Counted from the stretch's first letter, positions 1-9,699 are shown. The stretch: DNA of 64,000 nt from Lachnospiraceae bacterium NC2004 (GCA_000621905.1 JHXB01000001.1:124001-188000); one strand, 5' to 3'. A program made the numbers and translations. Notes: generated by a model not told the origin, from the sequence alone.

Positions 1-2
1 AC

Positions 3-722
3 AATCCTTCTTTGATATCTGCTGACGATTTTTCTATGGAGTTTGTTGATTGGGTAAGAGATAAGCTTAATATGCCTGAGTTAGCGGACAAGCTGACTAA
101 GGAGCTTGAAATTGAAATCAATGGCTTTGAGAGATTTCTTGATACATTTTTGACGGCATACAATTACCTTACGAAAGAGGATGTGAGACTTTTCTTTGTG
201 AGGTACAAGGATGTCAGTTCGCTCTCAGAGCCGCTTAGACTTAAGAAGCAAGCGGATGGTTATCTCAATTTCGGCAAGTACGTCAGGGCGATAAGGATAT
301 ATGAGACGATCACTGCTTTAGATTATGTTGATGATGAGCTTATGGCAAATGTTTACCACAACATGGGAGTGGCTCTTTCTAAGAATCTTGATTTTGCGAA
401 AGCTCTTGTTGCATTTGAAGAAGCATATAATATCAATAAGAGCGAGATTACGCTTAATTGCTATCTCACGATATTCTTCATGCTTGGTCAGGAGGACGAG
501 GCCAAGAAAGAGGCAGAGAGACTCGGTGCTGATATTAAGGCATTTAATAAACTTTTGGCTGAGTATCACGAGCACGAGAATGACTATCAGACTTCAGAAG
601 AGGGTAGGCTTCTTATAGCTTCAAGAGCCGATGATAAGTATGGTAAGGAGAAAGAGGCAAGAGTTAAGGAGTTTAAGCTTATTGAGCAGTGGAAGGAAGA
701 TTATCGTAGGCAGACGACGTAA
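3..722 (+). CDS. TPR-like protein, 5'-truncated by window edge
   Basis: The reading frame is open from the first bases, with no stop upstream of the first possible start, so the true N-terminus lies outside the window. The visible 239 or so residues are charged and helical. A tetratricopeptide-like stretch lies at about residues 80-160 of the visible part, for example ADGYLNFGKYVRAIRIYE and YHNMGVALSKNLDFAKALVA, with the small/aromatic spacing typical of TPR helices. It ends in a Lys/Glu-rich helix. The next gene begins 11 bases downstream on the same strand behind AAGAGGTAATG, so the two are probably co-transcribed. I do not recognise a specific function; a scaffold or protein-interaction role is inferred from the TPR pattern. 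Confidence 0.7.
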   Translation, partial: NPSLISADDFSMEFVDWVRDKLNMPELADKLTKELEIEINGFERFLDTFLTAYNYLTKEDVRLFFVRYKDVSSLSEPLRLKKQADGYLNFGKYVRAIRIYETITALDYVDDELMANVYHNMGVALSKNLDFAKALVAFEEAYNINKSEITLNCYLTIFFMLGQEDEAKKEAERLGADIKAFNKLLAEYHEHENDYQTSEEGRLLIASRADDKYGKEKEARVKEFKLIEQWKEDYRRQTT

Positions 723-733
723 GAGGTAATGAT

Positions 734-1951
734 ATGGCTTTGTTAGATCGAGTACGCAGAGGCTTTTTAAGGTCGCGTAAGAAAGTTGAACAGGATATTG
801 AGTCAGATGTTTTAAAAGAGCTTGAGCACGACAGTGAGGAGGCATTTGTCAACCATCAAAACTTTGTGGTTAAGAAGATGAAGGCCAAAGAACTCACGAT
901 GGAGGAGGCTTCAAGAGAGCTTGTCTCAACTACAAAACAGTTGGACAGGCGAAAGATTGAATATGAGCAGATTACAGCTTATTTAACAGATATACAGCTC
1001 ATAGATCAGATGACTGATGAAGAGAGGGAGGCTGCCCTAGAGGCGGCACTTAAGGTTGCTGCTCTTAACAAGGATAGAGAGGATATTAAGAGCGAGCAGG
1101 AGAGGATGAATAACAGAGAGCGAAGGTTCTTTGAGCTACATGAGGATGAGATAGAAGACGGAATCAACCTTATGGAGGAGCAGGAGGAGTATCAGGCAGC
1201 GGTTCGTAACGACTTAAGACTCTTAGAAGAAGAAAAGGTCAATTTAAAGTACGAGGAGAAGTACTACCTCGAGAAGCTTATAAGGCTTAAGAATGCGGTG
1301 TTTGCGATTATAACCTTAGCGTTGCTACTCACTGCATTTACGGCGTTTATGTTCACTATCTATGAATTTGATATATTGCTTTTGATTTTGTTTTATGTCT
1401 TCGTTGTTGCTGTGTTTGGAACACTTATTTTCTTAAAATACAGAAATGTCAATTACGCGTTGTCGTACTGCAGAAAGCAACAGACTAAGGCGGTTAAGCT
1501 TATTAACAAGGTCAAGGTCAAATGGGTCAACAATGCTTCGACTCTTGATTATCTTTATTCTAAGTACAATGTTATGAGTTCTAGGGAGCTTATCGCACTC
1601 TGGGAGCAATATAACAAGGTTAAAGAGAATGAGGAGATGTATAAGAGGTCCTCTAAGGAGCTTACTCACTATGGCAACCAGCTTGTCAAGGTTTTGCAGA
1701 ATGTGGGAGTTCATGACGCGGACATATGGATTAACCAGCCCGAGGCGATTATAGATCCGAGGGAGATGGTCGAGGTTACACATGGACTTAATGTCAGAAG
1801 ACAGAACCTAAGAGAAGAGATGGAAGTCGATGAGGATATGATAGATCTTGCTACTTCTAATATCAGGGAACGCTTAAAGAAGCACCCAGAGGAGATTGTC
1901 ATAGCAAGACAGATACTTGAACCTTACAGGATAAGGTTGACATTTGACTGA
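734..1951 (+). CDS. coiled-coil protein with two central membrane segments
   Basis: This is a 405-residue protein of unknown function. Residues about 10-185 are strongly charged and heptad-like, rich in Glu and Lys, and predict a long coiled coil. Two adjacent hydrophobic segments follow at about 192-215 and 217-237 (AIITLALLLTAFTAFMF, then ILLLILFYVFVVAVFGTLIF), separated by a very short turn. The C-terminal 165 residues are again soluble and helical. The arrangement predicts a membrane hairpin with both long helical arms in the cytoplasm. It follows the TPR gene by 11 bases and probably shares its operon; a promoter for the next gene lies behind it. The start has GAGGTAATGAT just upstream. 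No enzymatic motif is visible. Confidence 0.75.
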   Translation: MALLDRVRRGFLRSRKKVEQDIESDVLKELEHDSEEAFVNHQNFVVKKMKAKELTMEEASRELVSTTKQLDRRKIEYEQITAYLTDIQLIDQMTDEEREAALEAALKVAALNKDREDIKSEQERMNNRERRFFELHEDEIEDGINLMEEQEEYQAAVRNDLRLLEEEKVNLKYEEKYYLEKLIRLKNAVFAIITLALLLTAFTAFMFTIYEFDILLLILFYVFVVAVFGTLIFLKYRNVNYALSYCRKQQTKAVKLINKVKVKWVNNASTLDYLYSKYNVMSSRELIALWEQYNKVKENEEMYKRSSKELTHYGNQLVKVLQNVGVHDADIWINQPEAIIDPREMVEVTHGLNVRRQNLREEMEVDEDMIDLATSNIRERLKKHPEEIVIARQILEPYRIRLTFD

Positions 1952-1999
1952 TAATCATTGTATTTACGGGCTTTTGGGCTTTAAAGTCAATCAATATGC

Positions 2000-2028
2000 T
2001 TGATATTAAAGCGATTTCGTTATATAAT
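2000..2028 (+). promoter_or_regulatory. sigma-A-type promoter of valS
   Basis: TTGATA at 2000-2005 and TATAAT at 2023-2028 are separated by exactly 17 bases, 45 bases before the valS start. The short leader leaves no room for a T-box element, so valS appears to have a plain constitutive promoter. Confidence 0.7.
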
Positions 2029-2072
2029 AGTACTTTGGTATAACATATAGATTTTTTGGAGGTTACATTATA

Positions 2073-4715
2073 ATGGCTAAAGAGCTAAACAAGAATTATA
2101 ATCCACAGGAGATTGAGGGCAAGTTATATGATAAATGGGTTAATAAAGGATATTTTCACGCGGAGGTAGATAGGAGCAAGAAGCCTTTTACTATTGTAAT
2201 GCCACCACCTAATATTACAGGTCAGCTTCATATGGGACATGCGCTTGATAATACCATGCAGGATATTTTGATCAGATTTAAGCGTATGCAGGGTTACAAT
2301 GCACTTTGGCAGCCGGGAACTGACCATGCGAGTATTGCTACTGAGGTTAAGATTATCAATACCCTTAAGGAGCAGGGGATCAAGAAAGAAGATTTAGGAA
2401 GAGATGGCTTCTTAAAGAGAGCTTGGGAATGGAGAGACGAGTACGGCGGAAGAATCATCAATCAGCTCAAGAGACTTGGTTCTTCAGCAGACTGGGACAG
2501 AGAGCGTTTTACTATGGACGAGGGATGTTCTGATGCCGTTAAAGATGTATTTGTCAAGCTTTATGACAAGAAGCTTATATATAAGGGCTCAAGACTTATC
2601 AACTGGTGTCCTGTATGTCAGACATCAATCAGTGATGCAGAGGTTGAGCACGTTGATATGAAGGGTAGCTTCTGGCACATTAAGTATCCTATCCATGGCG
2701 AAGAGGGCAGGTTCATTGAGATTGCCACAACAAGACCAGAGACTATGCTTGGAGATACTGCAGTTGCCGTTGCTGCTGATGATGAGAGATATATGGATCT
2801 TATCGGCAAGATGGTTGATCTTCCGCTTACCGATAGACAGATTCCTATAATTGCAGATGAGCATGCAGACAAGACTAAGGGGACAGGTGCCGTTAAGATT
2901 ACACCTGCTCATGACCCTAACGATTACGAAGTTGGTAAGCGTCATAACTTAGAAGAAATCAATATGATGAATGACGATGGTACTATTGCTTCAATTGGCG
3001 GTAAGTATGCCGGTATGGACAGATACGAAGCAAGAGAAGCCATGGTTAAGGATTTAGATGAGCTTGGTCTTTTGGTTGAGATTGAGGAGATTGAACATAG
3101 CGTAGGTACTCATGACAGATGTAAGGCTGCCATAGAGCCACTCATCAAGCCACAGTGGTTTGTAGCTATGGAAGAGCTTGCTAAGCCTGCAATTAAGGCT
3201 GTTAAGGATGGCGAGATTAAACTTATCCCTGAGCGTATGAACAAGAATTACTACAATTGGCTTGAGAACATCAGAGATTGGTGTATTTCAAGACAGTTAT
3301 GGTGGGGACATAGAATTCCTGCATATTATTGCCAGGATTGTAACGAGACTGTTGTAAGTAAGGAGATGCCTACAGTTTGTCCTAAGTGTGGAGGCACTCA
3401 TTTTAAGCAGGATGAGGATACATTAGATACATGGTTCTCTTCAGCTTTATGGCCTTTCTCAACTTTAGGATGGCCTCAAGATACTCCTGAGTATGAGTAT
3501 TTCTATCCTACGGATGTACTTGTTACCGGATACGATATCATTTTCTTCTGGGTAATAAGAATGGTATTCTCAGGATTAGAGCATACAGGTAAGATACCTT
3601 TCCACACTGTATTATTCCATGGACTTATCAGGGATGATCAGGGTAGAAAGATGAGTAAGTCATTAGGTAACGGTATTGATCCACTTGAGGTTATTGACAA
3701 GTATGGTGCTGACGCACTTAGATTTACTCTTGTTACAGGTAACGCGCCTGGTAACGATATGCGTTTTTACTGGCAGAGAGTTGAGGCTAGCCGTAATTTT
3801 GCCAACAAGGTATGGAATGCAAGCCGTTTCATAATGATGAATATGGATAAGTGTGACTTTAAGAATGTTACACTTAATGATCTTAAAGACGAAGATAAGT
3901 GGATCCTTTCTAAGCTTAACACTTTAGTTAAGGATGTCACTGACAATATGGAGAAGTATGAGTTAGGTATCGCAGTTACCAAGCTTAACGATTTCTTATG
4001 GGAAGAGTTCTGCGACTGGTATATCGAGATGGTTAAGCCTAGACTTTGGGCTGAGGATGATGATACCAAGGCTGCTGCACTTTGGACACTTAACAAGGTG
4101 CTTATTGATTCGTTGAAGCTTCTTCATCCATATATGCCTTTCATCACTGAGGAGATATTCTGTAATCTTCAGGATGAGGAAGAGTCAATCATGATTTCTG
4201 AATGGCCACAGTACAAGGATGAATATAACTTCGCTAAAGAAGAAGCAGATGTTGAACTTATGAAGGAAGCAGTTAGAAATATCCGTAACCTTAGAGCTGA
4301 GATGAATGTTGCACCTTCAAGAAAGGCTAAAGTATTTGTTGTATCAGAGTCTGATGACGTCAGAGCAACATTTGACAAAGGTCAAATCTTCTTTGCACAG
4401 CTTGCATATGCATCAGAAGTTGTTATTCAGAGTGACAAGTCAGGTATAGATGATGATGCTGTTTCAACGGTTATTCATCAGGCTGTTATCTATATGCCAT
4501 TTGCCGATTTGGTAGATGTTGCTAAGGAGATTGAGAGACTAGAGAAGGAGCAGAAGAGACTTAACGGTGAGATTAAGCGATGCGAAGGTATGCTTAACAA
4601 CGAGAAGTTCTTAAGCAAGGCTCCTGAAGCTAAGGTTAACGAAGAGAAGGATAAACTTGCTAAATATAAAGAGATGTTGGCTACTGTTGACGAGCGTTTA
4701 GCAAGTCTTAAATAG
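2073..4715 (+). CDS. valS: valine--tRNA ligase
   Basis: This is a class Ia aminoacyl-tRNA synthetase charging tRNA-Val, of 880 residues, the usual length. The N-terminal Rossmann fold carries the HIGH-type motif in PPPNITGQLHMGHALDNT (about residues 45-62). An editing (CP1) domain follows, with the TTRPETMLGDTAVAV motif near residues 220-235. The KMSKS loop reads KMSKSLGNGIDP (about 525-536). The C-terminus has the anticodon-binding helical bundle and the valyl-specific coiled-coil arm (EIERLEKEQKRLNGEIKR). The start is set by TTTTTGGAGG followed by the ATG at 2073. greA follows after 10 bases, so the genes are probably one transcript. No T-box leader is visible in the 121-base upstream gap. 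Confidence 0.97.
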   Translation: MAKELNKNYNPQEIEGKLYDKWVNKGYFHAEVDRSKKPFTIVMPPPNITGQLHMGHALDNTMQDILIRFKRMQGYNALWQPGTDHASIATEVKIINTLKEQGIKKEDLGRDGFLKRAWEWRDEYGGRIINQLKRLGSSADWDRERFTMDEGCSDAVKDVFVKLYDKKLIYKGSRLINWCPVCQTSISDAEVEHVDMKGSFWHIKYPIHGEEGRFIEIATTRPETMLGDTAVAVAADDERYMDLIGKMVDLPLTDRQIPIIADEHADKTKGTGAVKITPAHDPNDYEVGKRHNLEEINMMNDDGTIASIGGKYAGMDRYEAREAMVKDLDELGLLVEIEEIEHSVGTHDRCKAAIEPLIKPQWFVAMEELAKPAIKAVKDGEIKLIPERMNKNYYNWLENIRDWCISRQLWWGHRIPAYYCQDCNETVVSKEMPTVCPKCGGTHFKQDEDTLDTWFSSALWPFSTLGWPQDTPEYEYFYPTDVLVTGYDIIFFWVIRMVFSGLEHTGKIPFHTVLFHGLIRDDQGRKMSKSLGNGIDPLEVIDKYGADALRFTLVTGNAPGNDMRFYWQRVEASRNFANKVWNASRFIMMNMDKCDFKNVTLNDLKDEDKWILSKLNTLVKDVTDNMEKYELGIAVTKLNDFLWEEFCDWYIEMVKPRLWAEDDDTKAAALWTLNKVLIDSLKLLHPYMPFITEEIFCNLQDEEESIMISEWPQYKDEYNFAKEEADVELMKEAVRNIRNLRAEMNVAPSRKAKVFVVSESDDVRATFDKGQIFFAQLAYASEVVIQSDKSGIDDDAVSTVIHQAVIYMPFADLVDVAKEIERLEKEQKRLNGEIKRCEGMLNNEKFLSKAPEAKVNEEKDKLAKYKEMLATVDERLASLK

Positions 4716-4725
4716 AGGTTTTTAG

Positions 4726-5229
4726 ATGAATGATTTACTGACTCAAAGCGACATCGACAAGATGAGCGAAGAGCTTGAATATCGTAAGGCTGAGCTTAGG
4801 CACGAACTTCTTGATCAGGTTAAGGAGGCCAAAGCTCAGGGAGACCTCTCTGAGAATTTTGAGTACAAAGCTGCCAAGCGCGAGAAGAATCGCAACGAGA
4901 GCAGAATCAGATACTTAGAGAGAATGATTAAGACCGCTAAGATTATAGATGATGATACGGCGGACGACGAAGTAGGTATTAATTCTAAGGTTACCATATA
5001 TATTCCTGAGGATGACGAAGAGGAGACTTACAAGATTGTAACAACTGTAAGGGGGGATGTTACAAGCGGCAGAGTGAGTAATGTGTCACCTATAGGTAAG
5101 GCTCTGATGAAGCATAAGGTCGGAGATAAGGTATCGATAAGAGTTAATGATAATTATAGTTACGAAGCGATAATTCGTAGTATTGAACAGGTAGGCGAAG
5201 AAGAATCTGACGAGTTGATGAGGTTTTAA
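4726..5229 (+). CDS. greA: transcription elongation factor GreA
   Basis: This is a 167-residue Gre factor that binds the RNA polymerase secondary channel and stimulates cleavage of backtracked transcripts. The N-terminal coiled coil (residues 1-75) contains the acidic tip in AQGDLSENFEYKAAKREK, including the conserved D and E residues that position the catalytic metal. The C-terminal FKBP-like domain has the SPIGKALMKHKVGDKVSI signature near residues 120-140. It starts 10 bases after valS, with AGAGG just upstream of the ATG, and the next gene begins 28 bases downstream. The length and motifs fit GreA rather than a Gfh inhibitor. Confidence 0.95.
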   Translation: MNDLLTQSDIDKMSEELEYRKAELRHELLDQVKEAKAQGDLSENFEYKAAKREKNRNESRIRYLERMIKTAKIIDDDTADDEVGINSKVTIYIPEDDEEETYKIVTTVRGDVTSGRVSNVSPIGKALMKHKVGDKVSIRVNDNYSYEAIIRSIEQVGEEESDELMRF

Positions 5230-5257
5230 TGATAGCTTTTAATGTGCGGAGGGTTAT

Positions 5258-6778
5258 ATGGCTGATTTAAATAAAACAGATGAAATCACCCAGGATTTAG
5301 AGGGATTAAATATTGTAGATAAGATCCTTAGCGATATTGACTATATGCAGGACAACATGACTGCAGATAATCAGAATAAAGACGTTAACGATAATCTTGA
5401 TGAAGATGAGATCGATGAGAATACTGTAACCATCTCATATGATCTTATGAGCGCCTCTATATATTTGGTTCCGCCTAAGGAGGGTGAAACTTATACTAAA
5501 GACGATATCATCAAATTGCTTCATGAGAATGGGGTTTATTTTGGTGTGTCAGAAGCGATTATAGATAGAGTTTTATTTGAGAAAGCGTATAATAAGTCTG
5601 TTGCTGTTGCTTTTGGGCAATTACCTGTTGATGGCGAGAATGGTAGATACGTATATCATTTTAACACCAATCCGAAGGCAGCGCCTAAACTGCTCGAAGA
5701 CGGTTCCGTTGATTACCATCAGCTTAGTGCGTATGAAAGTGTTAAGAAGGATCAGCTTATTGCAGAGTATATAAAGGAGACTGCAGGTAAGTCAGGAAGA
5801 AGAGTTGACGGCGTAAGGATAGAACCTGCTGTAGGTAAGCCTCTTCCAGCTATAAGAAGTAAGCATATATATAGAGGCGATGATGAAGTATCTTATTATT
5901 CAGATATCGATGGTAAGATTGAATTCGATCCGTCCAATGGATTTATAACAATTACCAATGTTTATACTGTATCCGGAGATGTTGATGTGTCAACCGGAGA
6001 TATTAAGTTCCCTGGTAATGTTGAGATTACCGGTTCTGTAAGATCGGGATATAAAGTTGAAGCGGACGGTTCTGTTGTGGTTAACGGAGTTGTTGAAGCA
6101 GGTACCATCATTGCCGGTAAGGATATTATGCTAAAAGGCGGTATGATGGGTTCAGGTAAGGGTATATTGGTTGCCGGTGGCAATGTAGAAGGCAAGTTCT
6201 TTGAACAGGCTAATATAGATTGTGGTGGCTATTTGCATGCCAATTCAGTTATTAACTGTTATGTCGATAGCAATGATTATATAGAGATTCAGGGCTCAAA
6301 AGGAGTGCTTTTAGCCGGGCGTGTCAGAGCGCTTAAGGGTATTAAAGCTGTTAATATTGGTAATGATGCCAATGTTCATACATATATCAAGGTTGGACTT
6401 GAACCTAAGATGAGAAGGACATATAAGCTCTTAACCAAGAAGAAGAATGAACTTGAGACAGATCTCGAGAAGATTGCAGAGGCTCAGCAGAAGCTCAACG
6501 ATCTTCAGGGAATTCCGGGATTAGAGGAGAAGAAACTTGGTGTGATGAGACTTAAGATTACTAAGAATACCGAGCTTGACGAAGTCAAAAAGGAACTTGC
6601 TGAGCTTGATGAGCAGCTTGAAGCGGGTAGTCGTGCCAAGGTTATAGCAACCAATGTTGCATTCAGGGGATGCTCAGTTACAATTAACGGCGTAACAAGT
6701 CATGTTACCGAGGATATTCAAGATGTGGTATTCTCACTTCATAATGACAAGGTTATTATGTCATTTGCAGGAGGCTGA
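5258..6778 (+). CDS. FapA-like (DUF342) protein
   Basis: This is a 506-residue DUF342 protein. The N-terminal third is acidic. Residues about 165-260 carry the GRRVDGVRIEPAVGKPLP segment typical of the family's conserved core. A glycine/valine-rich right-handed beta-helix follows (about 240-370, with repeats such as GDVDVSTGDIKFPGNVEI and GSVVVNGVVEAGTIIAGK). A coiled coil (about 385-465) and a short beta tail close the protein. The family is often called flagellar assembly protein A, although many members occur in genomes or loci without flagellar genes, as here. The beta-helix resembles that of bactofilin/MinC-type polymers, so a cytoskeletal or cell-surface patterning role is possible. It is translated behind GCGGAGGGTTATATG and is 8 bases from folC. 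Confidence 0.8.
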   Translation: MADLNKTDEITQDLEGLNIVDKILSDIDYMQDNMTADNQNKDVNDNLDEDEIDENTVTISYDLMSASIYLVPPKEGETYTKDDIIKLLHENGVYFGVSEAIIDRVLFEKAYNKSVAVAFGQLPVDGENGRYVYHFNTNPKAAPKLLEDGSVDYHQLSAYESVKKDQLIAEYIKETAGKSGRRVDGVRIEPAVGKPLPAIRSKHIYRGDDEVSYYSDIDGKIEFDPSNGFITITNVYTVSGDVDVSTGDIKFPGNVEITGSVRSGYKVEADGSVVVNGVVEAGTIIAGKDIMLKGGMMGSGKGILVAGGNVEGKFFEQANIDCGGYLHANSVINCYVDSNDYIEIQGSKGVLLAGRVRALKGIKAVNIGNDANVHTYIKVGLEPKMRRTYKLLTKKKNELETDLEKIAEAQQKLNDLQGIPGLEEKKLGVMRLKITKNTELDEVKKELAELDEQLEAGSRAKVIATNVAFRGCSVTINGVTSHVTEDIQDVVFSLHNDKVIMSFAGG

Positions 6779-6786
6779 AATTAACA

Positions 6787-8079
6787 ATGAATTATAACGA
6801 AGCGTTAGAGTATGTTCTTCATATTCCACGCTATAAGAAGAAATCCAAGCATGATTCAGTAGTTCATATGCTTAAGATTCTAGGCAGTCCGGAGAAAGAA
6901 TTAAAGGTTATACATGTTGTTGGAACCAACGGAAAGGGCTCTGTGTCAGCATTTATAAATGGGATAGGTATGTATAAAGGTTTTAAGATGGGGTTGTTTA
7001 CCTCGCCTCACCTTTTGACTATTAGAGAGAGATTTCAGATAGACGGCGAGATGATTTCCGAAGAGGATTTCATCGTATACTTAGAGTGTGTTCTGGCTGC
7101 TGAGAACAGGATTAAAGAGGATGGATACGATCCTCTTACATTTTTTGAGATAATGTTATTGATTGCGGTCTTATATTTTAGAGACAAGAAGGTTGACTAC
7201 GCAATTATCGAAGCCGGAATGGGCGGTAGAAGTGATTCAACCAACGAACTTGGATCTTTGATGACCATAATAACTGCAATTGGGCTAGATCATATGTCTA
7301 TTTTAGGAGATACAATCGAGAAGATAGCGTATGAGAAGGTTGGAGCTGTCAATCATGGAGAGATAGCTATTATAAGCAAACAGAGCAAGAACATAATTGA
7401 TATTATCGAAGATTATGTTTATGTCGTAGGAGCAGAAGCTCATTACGCCAATCATTTGTCATATAAGCTTGACGATATATCAGAGGGTGGGCTCAATTTT
7501 ACAATTAAGCCTGATACAGATGAAGCGTGTCAGTTTCATTTGTCTATGATGGGAGCTTATCAGGTCGACAATGCCGTCACTTCGATTCTGGCTGCCAAGA
7601 AGCTATGGAACATGTCCTATGAGGAGCTTAAGGAGCCTCTTTCTAAGGTTACATGGCAAGGTAGAATGGAAGAAGTCGAGAAGGGCTTTTATGTTGACGG
7701 GGCACACAATCCTCAGGCTATACAGTCATTTGTAGCGACGCTCAAATCATGCTTTTTAGATAAGAGTAAGATTCTTATTTATGCTGTTGCAAGTGACAAG
7801 GATGACAGGTCAATGCTTAAGGAGATTCTTAAGATACCATCACTTAAGATTCTTATCATCACAGAGCTTTCTAACGGTAGAAAGACAGAAGCGATGAGCA
7901 TAGTTAAGCTTGTCGATGAGCTTGTTGAAAATGAATGTGCCAGGAAGCCTGACTCGGTTGTCGTTGAGACTACAATCGACAAGGCTATTGAGTACGCTAA
8001 GTCATTTAGAGAAGATGATGATTATATATTTGCAGTCGGCTCTTTATATTTAGTGGCTGACGTTATTAAGAAATTATAG
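6787..8079 (+). CDS. folC: bifunctional folylpolyglutamate/dihydrofolate synthase
   Basis: This is a Mur-ligase-superfamily enzyme that adds glutamate to folates (and possibly to dihydropteroate). Its 430 residues match the family. The P-loop reads VVGTNGKGSVSAF (about residues 44-56). The family signature EAGMGGRSDSTN lies near residues 142-153, with the downstream ITAIGLDHMSILGDT segment containing the metal-binding His. The C-terminal glutamate-ligase domain carries GRMEEV and DGAHNPQA (about 292-310). It lies 8 bases after the DUF342 gene and 15 bases before a 48-residue gene, inside the valS-greA operon-like run. Whether it also has dihydrofolate synthase activity cannot be told from sequence. 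Confidence 0.93.
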   Translation: MNYNEALEYVLHIPRYKKKSKHDSVVHMLKILGSPEKELKVIHVVGTNGKGSVSAFINGIGMYKGFKMGLFTSPHLLTIRERFQIDGEMISEEDFIVYLECVLAAENRIKEDGYDPLTFFEIMLLIAVLYFRDKKVDYAIIEAGMGGRSDSTNELGSLMTIITAIGLDHMSILGDTIEKIAYEKVGAVNHGEIAIISKQSKNIIDIIEDYVYVVGAEAHYANHLSYKLDDISEGGLNFTIKPDTDEACQFHLSMMGAYQVDNAVTSILAAKKLWNMSYEELKEPLSKVTWQGRMEEVEKGFYVDGAHNPQAIQSFVATLKSCFLDKSKILIYAVASDKDDRSMLKEILKIPSLKILIITELSNGRKTEAMSIVKLVDELVENECARKPDSVVVETTIDKAIEYAKSFREDDDYIFAVGSLYLVADVIKKL

Positions 8080-8094
8080 AAAGCAGGTGTCACA

Positions 8095-8241
8095 ATGATA
8101 GATTTTGATGAAGAGATTAAGAAGTTTAAGCCAAGCCTCGAGATTGGTGATGTTGAGGAGGCTATTTACGATACCGAGATGAAGGATGTGCTTGACCTCC
8201 TTACTCAGGCTAAACTTCAAGATGACGATAATAACAGATAA
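8095..8241 (+). CDS. 48-residue acidic protein of unknown function
   Basis: A short open frame begins at ATG 8095 and ends at TAA 8241, encoding an acidic helical peptide (MIDFDEEIKKFKPSLEIG near the start, DDDNNR at the end). It is placed tightly between folC (15 bases upstream) and the zinc-ribbon/TPR gene (16 bases downstream). AAGCAGGTGTCAC precedes the ATG, a workable ribosome binding site. Codon use resembles the neighbours. No known family is recognised. The regular spacing in an all-plus-strand run is the main reason to call it real. Confidence 0.65.
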   Translation: MIDFDEEIKKFKPSLEIGDVEEAIYDTEMKDVLDLLTQAKLQDDDNNR

Positions 8242-8257
8242 ACTGTGAGGTAATAAC

Positions 8258-9661
8258 ATGAATTGTATCAGATGTGGTTCACCATTACTTATAGGTGGCA
8301 CGTGTAGTCATTGCGGGTTGAATGACGCATATGTTAAGAAATGCATTCGCATGTCCAATCTCTACTATAATCGTGGTTTAGACAAGGCAAATGTCAGAGA
8401 TTTATCGGGAGCAATCTTAGATCTTAAGAGAGCTCTTCATTTTAATAAGCTTAACATTGAGGCAAGAAATCTTCTTGGACTTTGTTATCATGAGATGGGA
8501 GAGGTTGCAACAGCGCTTTCTGAGTGGGTTGTGAGCACCAATTTCATGCCGGAGGACAACGATGCTTCTGAGTATATTAAGTCTATTCAGAACAATCCCT
8601 CAAGATTAGATGAAGTTAATAATACAATCAGAAAATATAACCAGACGCTTAACTATCTAAGGACTGGTGATTACGACCTTGCTTCTATTCAGCTTAAGAA
8701 AGTAATAGGTCTTTCGCCTAACTATGTTAACGGACATCTTCTTTTGGCACTTCTTTATATCAAGACAGACAGCTATGAGAAGGCCAAGAAGGAGCTTAGA
8801 AGGGTATTAAGGATTGATGTCAATAATACATTGGCTCTTAAGTATTACAGTGAGTTAAGCGGTAATGCAGGTCTTAAAAGGTTCGAGGACAAGGACAAGA
8901 AGAGAGTTAAGAATTACGAAGACAGAGAGGTTAAGAGAAGAGATGTATCTTCTCCTAACAGTAATCAGATTACTATCGATCAATATGTTGAGAATTCTAC
9001 AAATAAGTATACATTTATCGGAATACTGATAGGTCTTTTGGTTGGAATAGCCGTGATGTACTTCTTGTTTATTCCTCAGAAGACAGACGAGTTAGCAGAC
9101 AGCTACGATACATTAAAGCAAGAGTTTAACGAGGAGATATCTGCCAAGAACAAGGAGGTTACCAAGCTTCAAGAGAGCGAGAAGGGACTTCAGGAGGATA
9201 TCGATTCACTTACTAAAGAGTTAGCCAAGGCAACAGGCGAGTCGTCTAAGGGCAATGTATTCGATAACATTGTCAATGCCGCAACAGCTCACTTAGAGGA
9301 TGATGATGAGAAGAGTGCTGAATATCTTCTTAAGGTTGATATAAGTGCAGTTGACTCTAAGGATGCCAAGAAGTTATATAATCAGCTTTCAGAGATTATA
9401 CTTCCTAAGGTTTCTGAGGATTTCTATAATCAAGGTTATTCTAAGATGTCTTCCGGTGCATATAAGGAAGCGATTGACCTTCTTACCAAGGCGTTTAAGT
9501 ATGATGATGCCAATGTAGATGCTCTTTATTATCTCGGCAGATCATATCAATTTGCCGGCAATAAAGAAGAGGCTAAAAAGTGCTTAGATCAAGTTATAAG
9601 TGATTTCCCTGATTCAAGGCGTGTAGCACAGGCAGAGGAACATCTAAAAGAATTGAATTAA
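8258..9661 (+). CDS. zinc-ribbon, TPR and coiled-coil membrane protein
   Basis: This is a 467-residue protein. It starts with a zinc ribbon (CIRCGSPLL then CSHCG, residues 3-20). TPR-like helices follow at about 30-100 and 125-200 (AILDLKRALHFNKLNIEARN; YDLASIQLKKVIGLSPNYVN). A basic linker leads to a single membrane segment at about 248-268 (FIGILIGLLVGIAVMYFLFI), then a coiled coil (275-325). A second TPR set lies at the C-terminus (about 390-465, including AIDLLTKAFKYDDANVDALY). The N-terminal part should be cytoplasmic and the C-terminal TPRs outside, like YbgF/TolA-type envelope organisers. It is the last gene before a strong two-way terminator. The role is unknown; envelope assembly scaffolding is an inference from the architecture and the penicillin-binding protein gene across the terminator. 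Confidence 0.8.
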   Translation: MNCIRCGSPLLIGGTCSHCGLNDAYVKKCIRMSNLYYNRGLDKANVRDLSGAILDLKRALHFNKLNIEARNLLGLCYHEMGEVATALSEWVVSTNFMPEDNDASEYIKSIQNNPSRLDEVNNTIRKYNQTLNYLRTGDYDLASIQLKKVIGLSPNYVNGHLLLALLYIKTDSYEKAKKELRRVLRIDVNNTLALKYYSELSGNAGLKRFEDKDKKRVKNYEDREVKRRDVSSPNSNQITIDQYVENSTNKYTFIGILIGLLVGIAVMYFLFIPQKTDELADSYDTLKQEFNEEISAKNKEVTKLQESEKGLQEDIDSLTKELAKATGESSKGNVFDNIVNAATAHLEDDDEKSAEYLLKVDISAVDSKDAKKLYNQLSEIILPKVSEDFYNQGYSKMSSGAYKEAIDLLTKAFKYDDANVDALYYLGRSYQFAGNKEEAKKCLDQVISDFPDSRRVAQAEEHLKELN

Positions 9662-9669
9662 GTATTATA

Positions 9670-9696
9670 AACCCCCGCACATATTGTGCGGGGGTT
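9670..9696. terminator. bidirectional Rho-independent terminator
   Basis: A perfect 11-bp GC-rich stem (AACCCCCGCAC / GTGCGGGGGTT) with a 5-base loop sits between convergent genes ending at 9661 (plus) and 9700 (minus). Confidence 0.85.
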
Positions 9697-9699
9697 ATT

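Noticed and set aside
1952-2072. T-box leader before valS
   Set aside because: The gap is only 121 bases, and no T-box consensus or terminator hairpin is present; a plain promoter is visible instead.
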